Origin: Artocarpus heterophyllus
Taxonomy: Eukaryota > Streptophyta > Magnoliopsida > Rosales > Moraceae
Direction: 5' to 3'
Length of the DNA: 64,000 nt
NCBI GenBank assembly: GCA_025403435.1
Contig: CM046337.1
Location: forward strand, 9,053,015 to 9,117,014
The notes beneath the pieces are model-generated. The model searched no databases and was not told the origin of the DNA. It was given only the letters and a program-made list of their open reading frames with translations. The position numbers and the translations under genes were made by a program. Below, in pieces: positions 15,360-27,608 of this stretch (position 1 is the first letter of the stretch; every line of letters starts with the position of its first letter).

Positions 15360-15971
15360 ATGTACTGCTCTAAACTAAAGTCAATTTCGTTGATCAGGCC
15401 GGGTTTGTCCAACAACATTGATAATTCCGAGAATATGCTTCTCTCCGAAAAAGACCTCAATGCAGTCGAATTCAATTTCTTGGCAAGACCCACGTTGGAT
15501 TTCAAGCATGATCGTCACCACTGCCAAATTTCACTTTCATCATCATCATCATCAGAACAAGAAGACGGAGATCAAGAAGACGACGCCGTCCATGATCAAA
15601 ACCCAGAAGATCAACCAAAAAAAGAAGATAAATTCGACATGTTGGTGTCGACTTTGAAGCTCAAAATCCCATCTTCGGAAGGATTGAGATCATTAGAAGA
15701 TCAAGAAAATGTTTGCGCCGACGGGTTCAAGACTCCGACTTCTTTGGATCACAAGATCCCGGCGCCCCTCCAATGCCCACCAGCGCCGAGGAAGCCCAAG
15801 TCGGTCCCGTTGTCGACGAAGCGGAAATTATCCATCAGCCGCCCCCGCCGCCGCCGGGTCCTTCTCGATCTGACGGGTGAGATTGACTCGTTGTTCCCGT
15901 CGGCAATTTTTGTGGATCTTGGTGGTAAAAATAAGAAAGTTAGACAAACTGGGAGCGGAAATATTCTATGA
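15360..15971 (+). CDS. SMR: SIAMESE-related (SMR) cyclin-dependent kinase inhibitor-like protein, 203 aa
   Basis: Intronless reading frame from ATG at 15360 to TGA at 15969-15971. The diagnostic SMR pieces are the block DGFKTPTSLDHKIP (residues 121-134), then CPPAPRKPK (139-147), then a basic run RPRRRR (161-166) and the hydrophobic/acidic tail VLLDLTGEIDSLFP (167-180). In plants SMR proteins bind CDK-cyclin complexes in the nucleus, block mitosis and promote endoreduplication, often in response to stress. The N-terminal half (1-118) is unusual. It has a serine run and an acidic, glutamine-rich stretch (58-90), with no motif I recognise. Most SMRs that I know of are only about 80-135 residues, so this is a long member. 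The ATG chosen is the first in frame; codons upstream run on without another ATG. The family call rests on two short motifs, so it is firm but not certain. Confidence 0.83.
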   Translation: MYCSKLKSISLIRPGLSNNIDNSENMLLSEKDLNAVEFNFLARPTLDFKHDRHHCQISLSSSSSSEQEDGDQEDDAVHDQNPEDQPKKEDKFDMLVSTLKLKIPSSEGLRSLEDQENVCADGFKTPTSLDHKIPAPLQCPPAPRKPKSVPLSTKRKLSISRPRRRRVLLDLTGEIDSLFPSAIFVDLGGKNKKVRQTGSGNIL

Positions 15972-17555
15972 TAATAGCCGTTTTCTCCCATCATAATTAT
16001 GTATGTGAAGTACTAGTGCTACTAAAGCATTTATCTTCTTTTTTTTTTATCAACTTTATAGTAGCTAGATATATGTGGTATATATTTCCACATGATGAAA
16101 TTATGTCATCCTCCCTATGACATGTTATTGACATTAATATTGTCGTTATTAATCCCAATTATCTTTTTTTTTTTCTGATCTTAATATCTAGTTTCAACAT
16201 TATTTGTTCAGTTTTAGCATTTATTACTTATCTTCTCTTCTTCTTCTGGGGTTGGATATTTGGCATTAAACCCAGATCTGAAATATGTGATTTGATCTGT
16301 CGACTGTACGCAAGAGAGATCTGACATTTCTAAAGTACAAAGGTAATTTATGATATGCATTTACTACACCCTTCAGCTCGCTCTCTCTCTCGACTTTGTT
16401 TGGATCGTGTAAAATGCATTTATTTGCTTTGTTCATGATCATGAGATCAAGTGAAGTTGGCCTGCGAAAGCAGCACTGACTTTTATCGAAGATGCCAAAA
16501 AAAAAAAAGTCTAATATTACTATAGTGCCAGTACTATATGGGTGAGCAAAACCATGAGGCACAAAATGTGAAAGGTACAAAATAATTGAAATTAATTTCC
16601 TAATCCTAACAGTATAATTAAACACTGAAGTTAGCAATTGAGTGATCTCCAATTCTTGAAATGTTTCAAAGGACAAAGTTAGCAATTATAAATAGGTCAG
16701 CAAATATATGGCAGATGATCAATTTACTTAATTTATAGGATTCAACTTGGTAATTTAATTTGTAATACTTCCCAATTGTCAAAGAATCACGAGTTTTAAA
16801 TTACCAAAAAAAAAAAAAGAATCACGAGTTTTAGATTTTATTGATGTTTTATACCATTGTCGAAACGGTAACTTAATTTGTGGTATCAACCAATTTTTTT
16901 ACCATGTTTCTTTATATATTAGAGTATTTTTATTCTAACTCACGATGTTAACTATAGTCTTGAATAACATATTTTTTTTAAATATATAAGAGTATTTTTT
17001 ATTTTAACTTATAGTTCTAACTACGTGTTTAAACACCCTACAATTCATACTCTGTTTATGATCTTTAGCGATGATTGGTCCTGACTTGCACTGTCATGAA
17101 CCGAATTGATTAAGCTTAACTAAATTAAACAACATTTGAAAGATAATTAATATCGAGAAAAAAAGTTGGAACAGAATATTCTCTGGTGTGACAATTATCC
17201 AGCGGTAATTAATGCATATCCCTAACTTCAAGGTGGGACTTGGCCCCCACACCCTTTCCCTTTCACCAATCTGTTCAGATTTCCATTCTTGCTTTTGCAG
17301 CATAAGACGACGAATCAATAAACAGTACTTGCAGTTGCAGCTCTGCGTGATTAGCTTGCTCCTAGCTATATAGTCTTCGCAAAAGGTTGCTCAAAGCGTG
17401 GGTATGAATGTCTATATTTATAACTAACTCTTTGCCAAGTTTGACAATAAAAAGAACTGGCAGACACTAGATTTAGAGGTTGATACAAAGATATGCTAAA
17501 AGGATAATATTTGGGAAGCTAATTCAAATTAATAGTTTGAGCTTAAAATATTATT

Positions 17556-17690
17556 AGGATGTTTAAGAAAATAGTTAAATGTAGTTTAAATTAATTTTAA
17601 AATTAAATTTACGAGAGAAAATACTATCGTAAAAATTAGTTGAAACTATATTTTATAATTTCAATTTTCAATTGAGTTCTTAAACACCCT
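17556..17690. mobile_element. Short MITE with 13-bp terminal inverted repeats
   Basis: The left end AGGATGTTTAAGA matches the reverse complement of the right end TCTTAAACACCCT at 12 of 13 positions. The 135-bp element is AT-rich and non-coding. The internal segment with GAGAGAAAATACTATCGT has looser relatives near 44860 and 61590. The target duplication is not clear. Confidence 0.55.
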
Positions 17691-19746
17691 ATGAAAGATA
17701 ATATTGTAGCAAAATTAGTCTAAACTATTTTTTTATTCTTTTGAGTAATCAATGAGCTTTCTTCAACACAAATCCTGAGCTTTATTAAGTTTGAAACTTG
17801 CATTCATGAAATAATGTTGATATAATAATATACTAAAGAATCCATTTGACTAATCCGACACAAAACGACCTAAGAAATATTTTTGTGATTATTAATTTTT
17901 AAGCATTTAGGGTATGTTTACTTTGCATTAAAGGGAAAAGGAAAGTAAGAAGTGACTTCCTTTCTTTTTAAATAACGTGTTTATTTACAAAATTATTAAT
18001 GAGAGTTTTGTGAGCCCTACACAATATAAAAAATAAGAAAAGGGAATATAAATCCTCACATATCTTTTGATATTGATTCCCTATTAAAAGGAATGAATAC
18101 CAAATTTACTTACATGTTCTAATTCAAATGTTATTATTTATTAACTATTAATTATATAAAAATAATATTTTAGTAGTTACATTGAATAAGATCCTTATTC
18201 TTAAGTAAGTAAACATTATAAAGAGAATGAATAATGCACATTCCTATTACTTTATTTTCATTTCTAATCTCATTATCTTTTTCTTTACATTTTTTTATGG
18301 TTTCGTGAACATGCCATTAGTTCTCAAAAGTTGGCTTTGGGATTGGTAAAATGCGTGTGTACAGCTTTTTTTTCTACCTGAGGCATGTGGAACTAGTGGT
18401 AGCGGGACTTAGCTAGATAAGGGACTCACAAGTCTAACTTCTAGTTCGTCATAAGTTAGGTAACAAATTTTTAATTACCACGACAGTCACCAAACTTGAG
18501 CTCCTTACAAATATATAATACCTTTGTAGGCTAAATATATATTACAAAGTTATTATTGATAATAGCATTGTTATTTGCATCACATTAGAAAAGAGTATCT
18601 TTATAATAGTTTTTACTTTATTTGTATTTATTTTTATATTAGGAAAGTCTTGTTTGAGTTTTAGGTAACTTGATATTAGGAAATGTTTTGTTTTATTTTT
18701 AGATAACTTACACATTTACGTACTTTGTCATGTGTATTTATCTAAAGCCTCGTTCTTAATACTGGCTAATTCTTTCTCTTTTTGTTCTTAGTATGTGAAT
18801 GTTAATATATTGTCAAATCATGTTAAATCTTGTTCTTCTCTTCTATTTTATATTTTCTTATGTGGTAGTTACGGGTGAGATAATAATTTCCTTATATTAC
18901 TACTACTAATTATAAGTTATTTTATTGTTTTTCTCTTATGACTTAGCAAATAATTTAAAAAGAATAATATGTCTCAAACTTCTATCCAACCATGCAGTCT
19001 CACATACAAGGAAAATATAGGCATTTTGAGGAGGGTGTCATGCCATCATGAGCATGTATGCGCCCCGGCACAAAAATCCCAGATAGTACGGCACTATATA
19101 TTCTCCTTTTTTCTTTTTTTTTTTTTCCGTAATTGGCACAACATATTACACGTGAACAATGCCATCTTCCTACTATTACACAAACCCGATCAATACTAAT
19201 CACATGCTTAGTTACGCTTAATCAGACAAGTATAATTCAAAATGGGTAAGATTCAAAATGAGAATTTTGAGTCAAAAAAGTTATTTACTTAATTGAGATA
19301 CGAGATTCAGAACTAAAGATGATGAAAATCACGTTCATGTGTTTACTTAAATCTAAAATTAAAATAAACCGTTGTAAAATTACTTATTTATTTTGACTAA
19401 AGTTTGTTTTTCAATTTAAAAGGTAAATTATATACTTGTCATAATAATGTTAATACTAATTATAATACTTATTTGGAACGATAGCATAATAAATATCAAC
19501 CGTACATTATGTTTTTAAATTAAAAAATAGTTTCAAAAATCAAAAAATAGTAAATAGAAAATTAAAAATAAAGTGTCAAAAAAGCGATATGTGTTATTCT
19601 ATTTCAATAAAAAAATAAATTGTATACTTTTTTTAGTGAATAGTAGACTTATTATAGTGGAGTTATTAGTAATTAGAAGAATCGCTATCATATTAGGTGA
19701 ATAAAATATTTTTATTTACATTCAATATTTTGCAAATGAACTAAGG

Positions 19747-20143
19747 TCCCGTTTGGGATAGCTTGTGCTTACTTTTAAACAGTAGAAAAAGAGAAGCATA
19801 AACTACGGCTTTTTAATTAGTGCTTAGATAATGTATAAATAAGTGTTTTTGTTTTCAGAAGAGCTTATGAACATGTTTGGTTAAAAGCTCTTATTGGTAT
19901 AAAAAATAGTGTAATTGAAGGACATAAATGAAATTCTTAACATTATTCTTAAATATATGGTAAAAAGTATAAATAAAAAATCTTTTCATAAGCAATTTTT
20001 TGTAAGCATTAAATGACTGGCTTCTCCCAAAAGTAATTATAAAAGTCAAAAGCACTTTTTAGAATCCATTTAAACATGTCAAAAAATAACTTTTAGAGTA
20101 CACAAGCCAAAAGCAACTTTTTTTAAGCAATTCCAAATAGGCT
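19747..20143. mobile_element. hAT-like MITE, 397 bp
   Basis: The ends are TCCCGTTTGGGATAGCTT and, reversed, AGCCTATTTGGAATTGCTT, giving terminal inverted repeats of about 17 bases. CTAAGG flanks both sides (19741-19746 and 20144-20149), the core of a probable 8-bp duplication. The interior is rich in AAAAGC/GCTTTT motifs. It has no coding capacity. Start CCGTTTGG and end CCAAATAGG are a common pattern in plant hAT-derived MITEs. Confidence 0.6.
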
Positions 20144-22232
20144 CTAAGGTAAGATATTATCATTCAATACTACTATATCAGGATTACGAGTCAATTCGAA
20201 ATGGTTCAACTATGAGATTGTCGGTTTCACTCTTCAATTCAGTTTGTGTAGGTTTTACTAATCTCACTCTTATTCTAGTATAAAAGGAGTCAATAGACAT
20301 ATTGCTCTATTATCCACTCCTCATAACTAAACAGCCAAAATCAATAATTTTTGGATTCATAAATTTATAAAATTATTATTTTTACGCCTCAAGTTGTAAT
20401 AATTATCAACCTTAGCTAACACTCTTCTTCTGCATGTGGTTTGGGTGGTTGGACCACTTTAACAAACGACCAACATATCTAACCATATCTTTGGACACGT
20501 GAAGTGAATATTAACTTCGTGTACACTACGTATATTATTAGTGCAGGCAGCTCCAATTACTTTTTTTTTAAGTACTAAATCTTTAGGGATAAATGATTAG
20601 TTTATTTAACAAAGTTAGTTCTAACCATCTTTTCAATTAGAAACAATATAAAACTCTCACATGTTACAATAAAGAGAAAAAATTAATACAACATAAAATT
20701 CTTTCGTATTATAATATTTATAATTTTAATTAATTATTTTAATCACCGTACGTAACACGTTAGATAATGTTAGTTTTTCCTTTTATTCCCAATATCAATA
20801 AAATAATCTGGCCTTTTCTACGATTCCACTAGGCATATTTGTGGGATGGGACTCGACACATTTACCCCACGTGTACGGTTGGTTAAAAAAAAACCCGGAT
20901 GATGCCAGTTGGAGTTGGGCGAAAACACTACTTTTAATGTTTTTCTAGGTGATGCTACATGGTATACAATGTTTTGTGCAAGGATTGTTATGTCTTTTTA
21001 CATTAACTGTGATATAAATTCAGGACAATAAAGTAACTGAACACGATTGGTGGAGGGTTAAAGAAGTAAATTTAAGAAGAAATATAATATTATAATACGA
21101 CTGATATCGTAACCAAGGTATAGATCAACGTGATGCTTTAGGCAGAGAACATAACTAAATACTTGTATTGTAAGAGATGAAATATTAGGCACTGTGAAGG
21201 TGGAATGCAGACCTTTATTCTGCATGATGACGTTTTACACACAAGGAATTGTTAACAAGTTGCCATCGTTTTTTACACTTTATATCGTGCATGATGTTGA
21301 ATTTCCTTTTTAATTTTTTAAATTTACTTTTAAATTTTAAGAGTTGGTCTTTAGTCTGGTATCGAACCAGTCAGACACTTATAACATTCTTTATTGAAAA
21401 ATATAATTTTGTTTGTGGTTTGTGTAACTTTCAATTTGTTCGTATGTAACGCTTAATAAATGTAGCACAAAAAATATATTATACTTCAACGAAGAAAGTT
21501 ACATTTATCAACTTGATTTAGTATCGGATTTAAGAGGGCCTAAATTTTTAAAACATAATGAATTGTTAGTAATTACTAATCTTTTTTTTTTTTTGAAATG
21601 GAGTAATTTCTAACATTTTAGATAGAGTGTATTATTTTTTCTACAATAACTGCAATAAAATGAAGATTAACAAAAATAATAATGAAGTTCTAAAATAATT
21701 AAGCGTTAAAGCTATTAAAGTCCTCAGTCAATTTCACTATTTTGTGCGTGTTTCTGCGTATGTATCTTGATACTTACTTATAGAAGCCTAGTGTTTGAAA
21801 TTCAAGTTTAGTGTTCCTAACTGTGTAAACTTCGGAACAATTGGTGGTAGAATAGTTGACGATGGGAAGTTTAAATCCAAAGTCATTTTGCATTCTTTTG
21901 CCATATTGGTTTCATTAGCGAGTTATGTTAGAATTAGCACTCTTAAGTTATTAAATATAGCTTTGTATTTAATAGACATTTTATTATTAATAAATAAATA
22001 AATAATGTTATATTTAATGTTTGATAAAATATTATTCTATTTACTTTCATATAGTTGATTGTATGACAAGAAACGCAAATACTGTAACTATTACACTTAA
22101 ATGTATATATACAATTTACGCCTCATTTTACAATGTAACTATTATACTAAAATGTCCATTATGTTAAAATGTCTATTAAACACTCTAACTATTATACACC
22201 TTATGTAAGTATTAGATTAGACATATATGAGG

Positions 22233-22490
22233 TGTATATGAGGGAAGATATGATCACAAGATTAATAGTTAAAATCAATATTAGTTCATAATTTGTAGAA
22301 CAAAGATGAGTATTTTATTCCTGATAAAGTTGTGAAGATGATCGACGTCCAATATGAAGACTATTTGCGGAAGGATATGATCACATGATTAATGTAAAAT
22401 TTATAGTCCGCAGTTTGTGTAATAAAGACTGAGACTTTATTCTAAGTAAAGCTATGATGGGGATATATGTCGAAATGAGGAGCGATTTAT
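22233..22490. repeat. Diverged tandem duplication of about 128 bp
   Basis: GATATGATCACAAGATTAAT near 22245 recurs as GATATGATCACATGATTAAT near 22375. Matched downstream segments follow, such as the AGTTCATAATTTGTAGAACAA and AGTCCGCAGTTTGTGTAATAA pair. No coding content. It may be a remnant of a larger transposon. Confidence 0.5.
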
Positions 22491-24017
22491 CTAGACTGTT
22501 GGAGCAAAATTGACTATATGTTAGATACACTGATATATACACTAGACCTAAGTGGAGGTCATATATAGCACCGGACTTAAAGTGTTAATTGATTTATTAA
22601 TAATTTTGTTCACATAGAGCAATTCACTTTATTAATCATTATGTGTTGTCTTAATCTTTAAGTGAGTTTATGACCCTATGTTTATAGTTTGTGTGTTTTA
22701 TTATACCAAAGGTCGGATTTCGGATGATTGAAAGTTCTATTTGTCGAAATATTGAAAACATGACCTACATTTGATACGAGCATAATTTATTCGTAACTCT
22801 TTAACATGAGTTGATATTATCCTCTCATACACACGTTCAGGAAATTGTAAAAAGAACATGGTCATCTGCATATAATTGGTAATTAGATGAAACCAGTAAT
22901 TAAGAAGAAAAAGGATTGTGAGTAATTATCCACAATAAAATTCCACTAATTAAAAATTACTTTCAAAAATAACTAAATAAAATGACTGAAAACTCTGTTA
23001 GTCACCAATAAAATGTTAAGAGAAAAACGTAATAAAGAATAGTACATTAGATCATTTTCACGAGTTCTTTTAGCAACCAAAATAAAACCAATAATTAAAA
23101 AGAAACAAGAATTACGAGGACCAAATTTTTAAATTTTAATAATCATCACTTTGGCTTAAAATCACATTCTCTGTCACTGAATTTCACTAAATTTTTAATT
23201 ATCACCCCTTTGTCCAAAAAAAAAGAAAGAAAATTAGGCCCTCACCACCCTAACTCTTAAAAAAAAAGATACCCCTAGAATAGTTGAGCATGATTGTTGA
23301 CCTAACAACAGTGGTGCAGTGGCGATGTTCAGAGGATTTCAATCCGATGACGAATGTTTCCAAACCTTAGCCTTCTCCTTTTTTTGTTTGGTGATTTTTG
23401 ACTGCCTAAAGAATTTGTGTTTTGTCATTCTGGATTTAACAATTGTATTTTGGGAACCAGACTCTGCGATATATGCAGAAAGTTAGGAACTTTTCAAGAT
23501 CTAATTCATTGTTTTTTTTTTTTTTTTTTATGCATCAAATATGAAATGCTTAACCCGGTGCAGCCAAGGTGTTTGCTGAAATTACTGGACATGACACTTG
23601 GAAAACAAAACCCAAAACTTACGTTAGCGCCTTTAATGGTTGCAAGGGAGATGAAGAGGATTATCCACCACTCATCTGAACAAATGAGGCAGAGGGATCA
23701 ACACAATTTGAGTCGGAGCAAGTGACCAACCGGTTGCCAGTTTCTTTTCAATGAAATGCCCTTGAGTGCCCTCCTCAAATGCTGACCGTTGGATCTCAGA
23801 TAAATGATATAATATGCCAAATCACACAGATCGATGGTTCAGAAAGTTTTTGTGGAATGGGGAATTATAATTTTCGGGGACTCTAGACTTGCCCAAATAA
23901 ATTAGGCCAATAATGAACAAACTACGGTTTTTGGTTGAGTGATTAATATAGTGTCGGCAAGGACAAGACATGTAACTTTCGAACACAAAAGGATAAATTA
24001 ATGAGCAATAACATTTA

Positions 24018-24191
24018 GGGGGTATTTGACAGTGGTATGGAACCAATAAGTTTTCATCACAATCTCAGTTATGAACAGTATAAAGCTCTCACATGCTACA
24101 GTAACAATAAAAAATATGCTACAGTGAAACTCTCACATGCTACAGTAAAAGTGGTTCTCACCACTGGTTTCCACCACCTTTCCAAACACCC
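24018..24191. mobile_element. MITE of the GGGTGTTTGG / TGCTACAGT family
   Basis: The ends are GGGGGTATTTGACAGTGG and CCACCTTTCCAAACACCC, an imperfect inverted repeat. The interior carries the family hallmark: alternating copies of CTCTCACATGCTACAGTA flanking an A-rich centre. A TTA precedes the left end, as in Tourist/Harbinger-like elements, but the right-hand duplication is not exact. Confidence 0.65.
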
Positions 24192-24519
24192 TATTAGCCT
24201 AATCGTTTATAACCCACTGTTAATAAAACGATAAAATTCAATTTAAAAATACATTATAAACTAAATTGAGATTTATAATTTTATGGATAATAGGGTTATA
24301 AGGAATGAAAATAATTTTTTAAAATTAATGATTAGAAATAAAATAACTTTAAATATTTTTAGTGTGCTAGTTTTATTCTGTAGAGATATATTACATTGGC
24401 ATCAACAATTAGATTTAAAAATAACAAAATAAAAAGTTAAATTTTAAAAGGTTATGCAAAAGTTCACGAAAAATCTTTGTTATCTTATAGATTAAAGCTA
24501 CGCTACTTACAAAATAATA

Positions 24520-24574
24520 GGTTAAAATCTCGTTACTCATTAAATAGTAATTTTATGAGTAACAGATTTTAACC
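24520..24574. repeat. Near-perfect hairpin with 20-bp arms
   Basis: GGTTAAAATCTCGTTACTCAT is followed, after a 14-base AT loop, by its reverse complement with one base missing (24555-24574). Related half-sites occur at about 3074-3095 and 31985-32055. This suggests a dispersed small foldback element. Confidence 0.65.
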
Positions 24575-24895
24575 TTTTGATGCTATTTGAAAAACGAAAC
24601 TGCAATAAGTAACTGACCGAGTATTTGTCAATAGAAGCAAAAACCTAACTCCCTAAGCATAAGTTCATGCGACGTACATATCAACATATATAAAAATATG
24701 CACGACGAATAAAGCTCCCCCCCAAAAAAAAAGTTATCTCTTGACTACGGAAATTAAACGACATTATTATTATTATTATTATTTTGTTTTTTGCTAAGAA
24801 ATTTAACAATGTTTTTTTGGAAGATAAAATTTAACAATATTTTAATAACATTTGACAATGACTAGCAGTTGCCACCTGCCTATTACTGCATTTAT

Positions 24896-25050
24896 AGAGT
24901 GTTTAGTATTGTGGTGGTAAGAATTATTGGTTGGAACTGTTTTTACTATAATATGTGAAAGCTTTATATTGTAGTAATTTTTTATTTTTTATTAAAGTAT
25001 ATAAGAATTTTGTACTGTTTATAACTGATATAATAGGCTGAAACACTCCT
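24896..25050. mobile_element. MITE of the GGGTGTTTGG / TGCTACAGT family
   Basis: Left end AGAGTGTTTAGTATTGTGGTGG and right end GGCTGAAACACTCCT. The interior has TATAATATGTGAAAGCTTTA and TATTGTAGTAA, as in the other copies. The element is about 155 bp and non-coding. Confidence 0.6.
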
Positions 25051-25440
25051 TACTCTTGGGCCAAGATCAGGATTCATAACCTGCTGGGATCGGCGAAGAA
25101 ACAGTTGATTAGACTGAAAAAGCATAGCCCAGATGAACCAAAGCCCCTAGTAATGAAAAAGATCAATTGGACCCAATTACTTGCATGGTTAGATTATTGG
25201 GCCAAATTATTAAAAGTTAGGACCTTCAAGATTACTAATGTGGAATACGAGAGAATACAGGTACACAATTGGAATTCTATTGCGTAGAAAATTCAACTAG
25301 AAGAGCACAAATTTACAAGCTGTCATGTAAATAATTTATCTACAACGTAGATAATAAATTTATTGATCATTTGTGTAAAACCGGTTTACTTAACCAGACA
25401 TTGCTCTTTTTCTTTTCCAACAGCAATTAGAGGATTTTTA

Positions 25441-25575
25441 GGTGTTTGGTACGTTGGTTCAAATACTGTAGCATGTGAGAATTTTACAATATAATTTTTT
25501 TATACTATAATATGTGAGAGTTTTATACTGTTTTTGGTTCAAACCAATTGGTTCCAACCAATCTACCGAACGCCC
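25441..25575. mobile_element. MITE of the GGGTGTTTGG / TGCTACAGT family
   Basis: Left end GGTGTTTGGTACGTTGGTT and right end AACCAATCTACCGAACGCCC form an imperfect inverted repeat. The core holds TACTGTAGCATGTGAGAATTT and ATAATATGTGAGAGTTTTA. Confidence 0.6.
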
Positions 25576-27608
25576 AATTAAGTATAGAGTTCTACTTAGG
25601 TCAAGCCTGTGACTGTTGCACTTTGCAAGTTTTGATTTTCTATTATAGGCGAGTTTATAAAAAGATTCTAGGTGGTAAAGGCTTTTGGCAACTCATGAGA
25701 TGATTTACTATGTGCTTTTCAGCTGATAGCTACTTCTTAATAGGCTGTAGTTAGGCTGCAGAAACACAAAAGGGCTACTCCAACATAAGTTGTCTAGATT
25801 TTTATTTGCACCAGACAATACTGAAAACCAGATGTTTACCTTCTAACTATAAAATGGAAAAGGTGATGTCCCCTATAGTTAAGAAAACAACAATATGTCT
25901 CAGATTTATCAAAAAGGAAAATTAGACAAATGACATTTTTATTTTTTAAAATAAATAATTGAAAATTTTAAAGATTAAAGAAATCGACTGAACTTTTTAA
26001 AAATTAAAGAAATGATATTTTTTTTTACATTAATTAGCATTAATACATCATTGATATACTTCAGTATATTATTGTTATACAAAAAATATTATTTTGTTAA
26101 TTTTTGAAAACTTTAGCTATTTATTTAAAAAAAGCATAAAAAGGATCATTTACTCTCGAATGTTGATAAGTTTATATGGATATCTTACCATATTAAAGTT
26201 ATTATCATCGCTTGAATATTAAGGATTAGGAAATTATTGTTTGGCTGTACCTGCTAATACTACTATTAATATTATCTTTTGCTCAAATCGAAAGTAAAAA
26301 TTCCTTGAAAAAATCAAATTGGAAAGTATAAGAGGGAGGGTTATTTTGGCAAGTAAATGGAAGTTTCAACGGTCAAATAATACCTTCAAAAAATTGGATA
26401 GATACTAAAACAAAACAACAAAGCAAAGCCCTGTTGTTATGAACAGCTGGCTCAGAATCATCTATACTTGATAGAATGGCGAAAGCTGTCCAGAAAAATT
26501 TTAAAGAAGAAAAAGAAGATGACGTATTGACATTGATATAACGAAAGCAAGTCATTGGCTTCTTCCAGGTCATATTGTGTGGAGCCACAAGGTGAAAGTT
26601 TTGGTTTGGTAACAAACGGTGGAATTGTTCAATTGAAAAAAAAAAAAAAAAAAAGGAGGAATTGTGGGCCCAACAAGAGGGCAATCAAAGTAAAGTGGAC
26701 TTCTTCAAATGCTTGGTTTGTTATTGCTCTCCACCAAAGCAAAATTGGTTCTCTTTTTCCAGATTATAAGCACTTTATTGGATCCTTCTCACCAGCCTCA
26801 TGATGTAATGCCAGAAATTCTTCATGTTCCCCTTATTATTTTCTCATAATACCCTCTGTGCCCCTCAAATACAACAGCAATTTGTTCATTTCTCATAATA
26901 CCAAGCCTTTAATTGTGTTTGAGAAGCAAACTGGGACTTGAAGTTAAAGCTCGAACATTGTAGCACATAAAAGTTTTATATTATAACATATTTTTAATTT
27001 ATAGTATAATATATAAGAGTTTTACACTATAGATAATTCACGTTAATCAATTTTAACTTGTTTCCTGAAAAAGAGAAGAGAAAAATAGGAAAAAAAAATT
27101 AAACGTCATCAAACTAGTATGCAAATAGGATATCTTTGTCATTTTCCATTTCGGAAGATTGCCTCTGAACCTTTGTTATCCTTTACTTTATTATTTTCTT
27201 CTTTCTTGGTAACAAAATAATTCTGTTTTTCTCTTTCTCGTCGACAACATCCCAAGAAAAAGTAGAAAAATAAAAAATAAAAAATGAAAAAATTCCACGC
27301 AACAAGTGATGACTCCCCTCAGCCAGCCAAGTTCGTAATTGATTATTATTTTTACCGAGTCTCTCCTCTCTAACCTCAGGTGAACATCTTACATTGCTAA
27401 GAGACCATATATAGAGAAAATACTTACTCCCATTCCTACTTATCCAGGAAAAAAAAAACAACTTAAAAAAAAAAAACTTCATTGATTAAAGAAGACCGAG
27501 GAAATGACATATCTTTCACTCTGATGATCTGACCAGATAGTGAAATGAAGTGACCTCATTGGACTTGGTTCCGTTCACGCGAGAAGAGAAATAGTACTCG
27601 AGCCAGGC

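Larger units (their letters stand above)
15972..27608. other. Gene-poor spacer with MITEs
   Basis: About 11.6 kb with no recognised gene. It contains inverted-repeat elements (17556-17690, 19747-20143, 24018-24191, 24896-25050, 25441-25575), a tandem duplication (22233-22490), a hairpin (24520-24574) and microsatellites. The frame at 23417-23725 codes for an unfamiliar 102-residue peptide with a poly-T tract inside it. I do not call it a gene. Confidence 0.5.

Noticed and set aside
23417..23725. 102-codon frame with a charged C-terminal half
   Set aside because: Contains a long poly-T-encoded Phe run, no recognisable domain, and no supporting splice or promoter signals.
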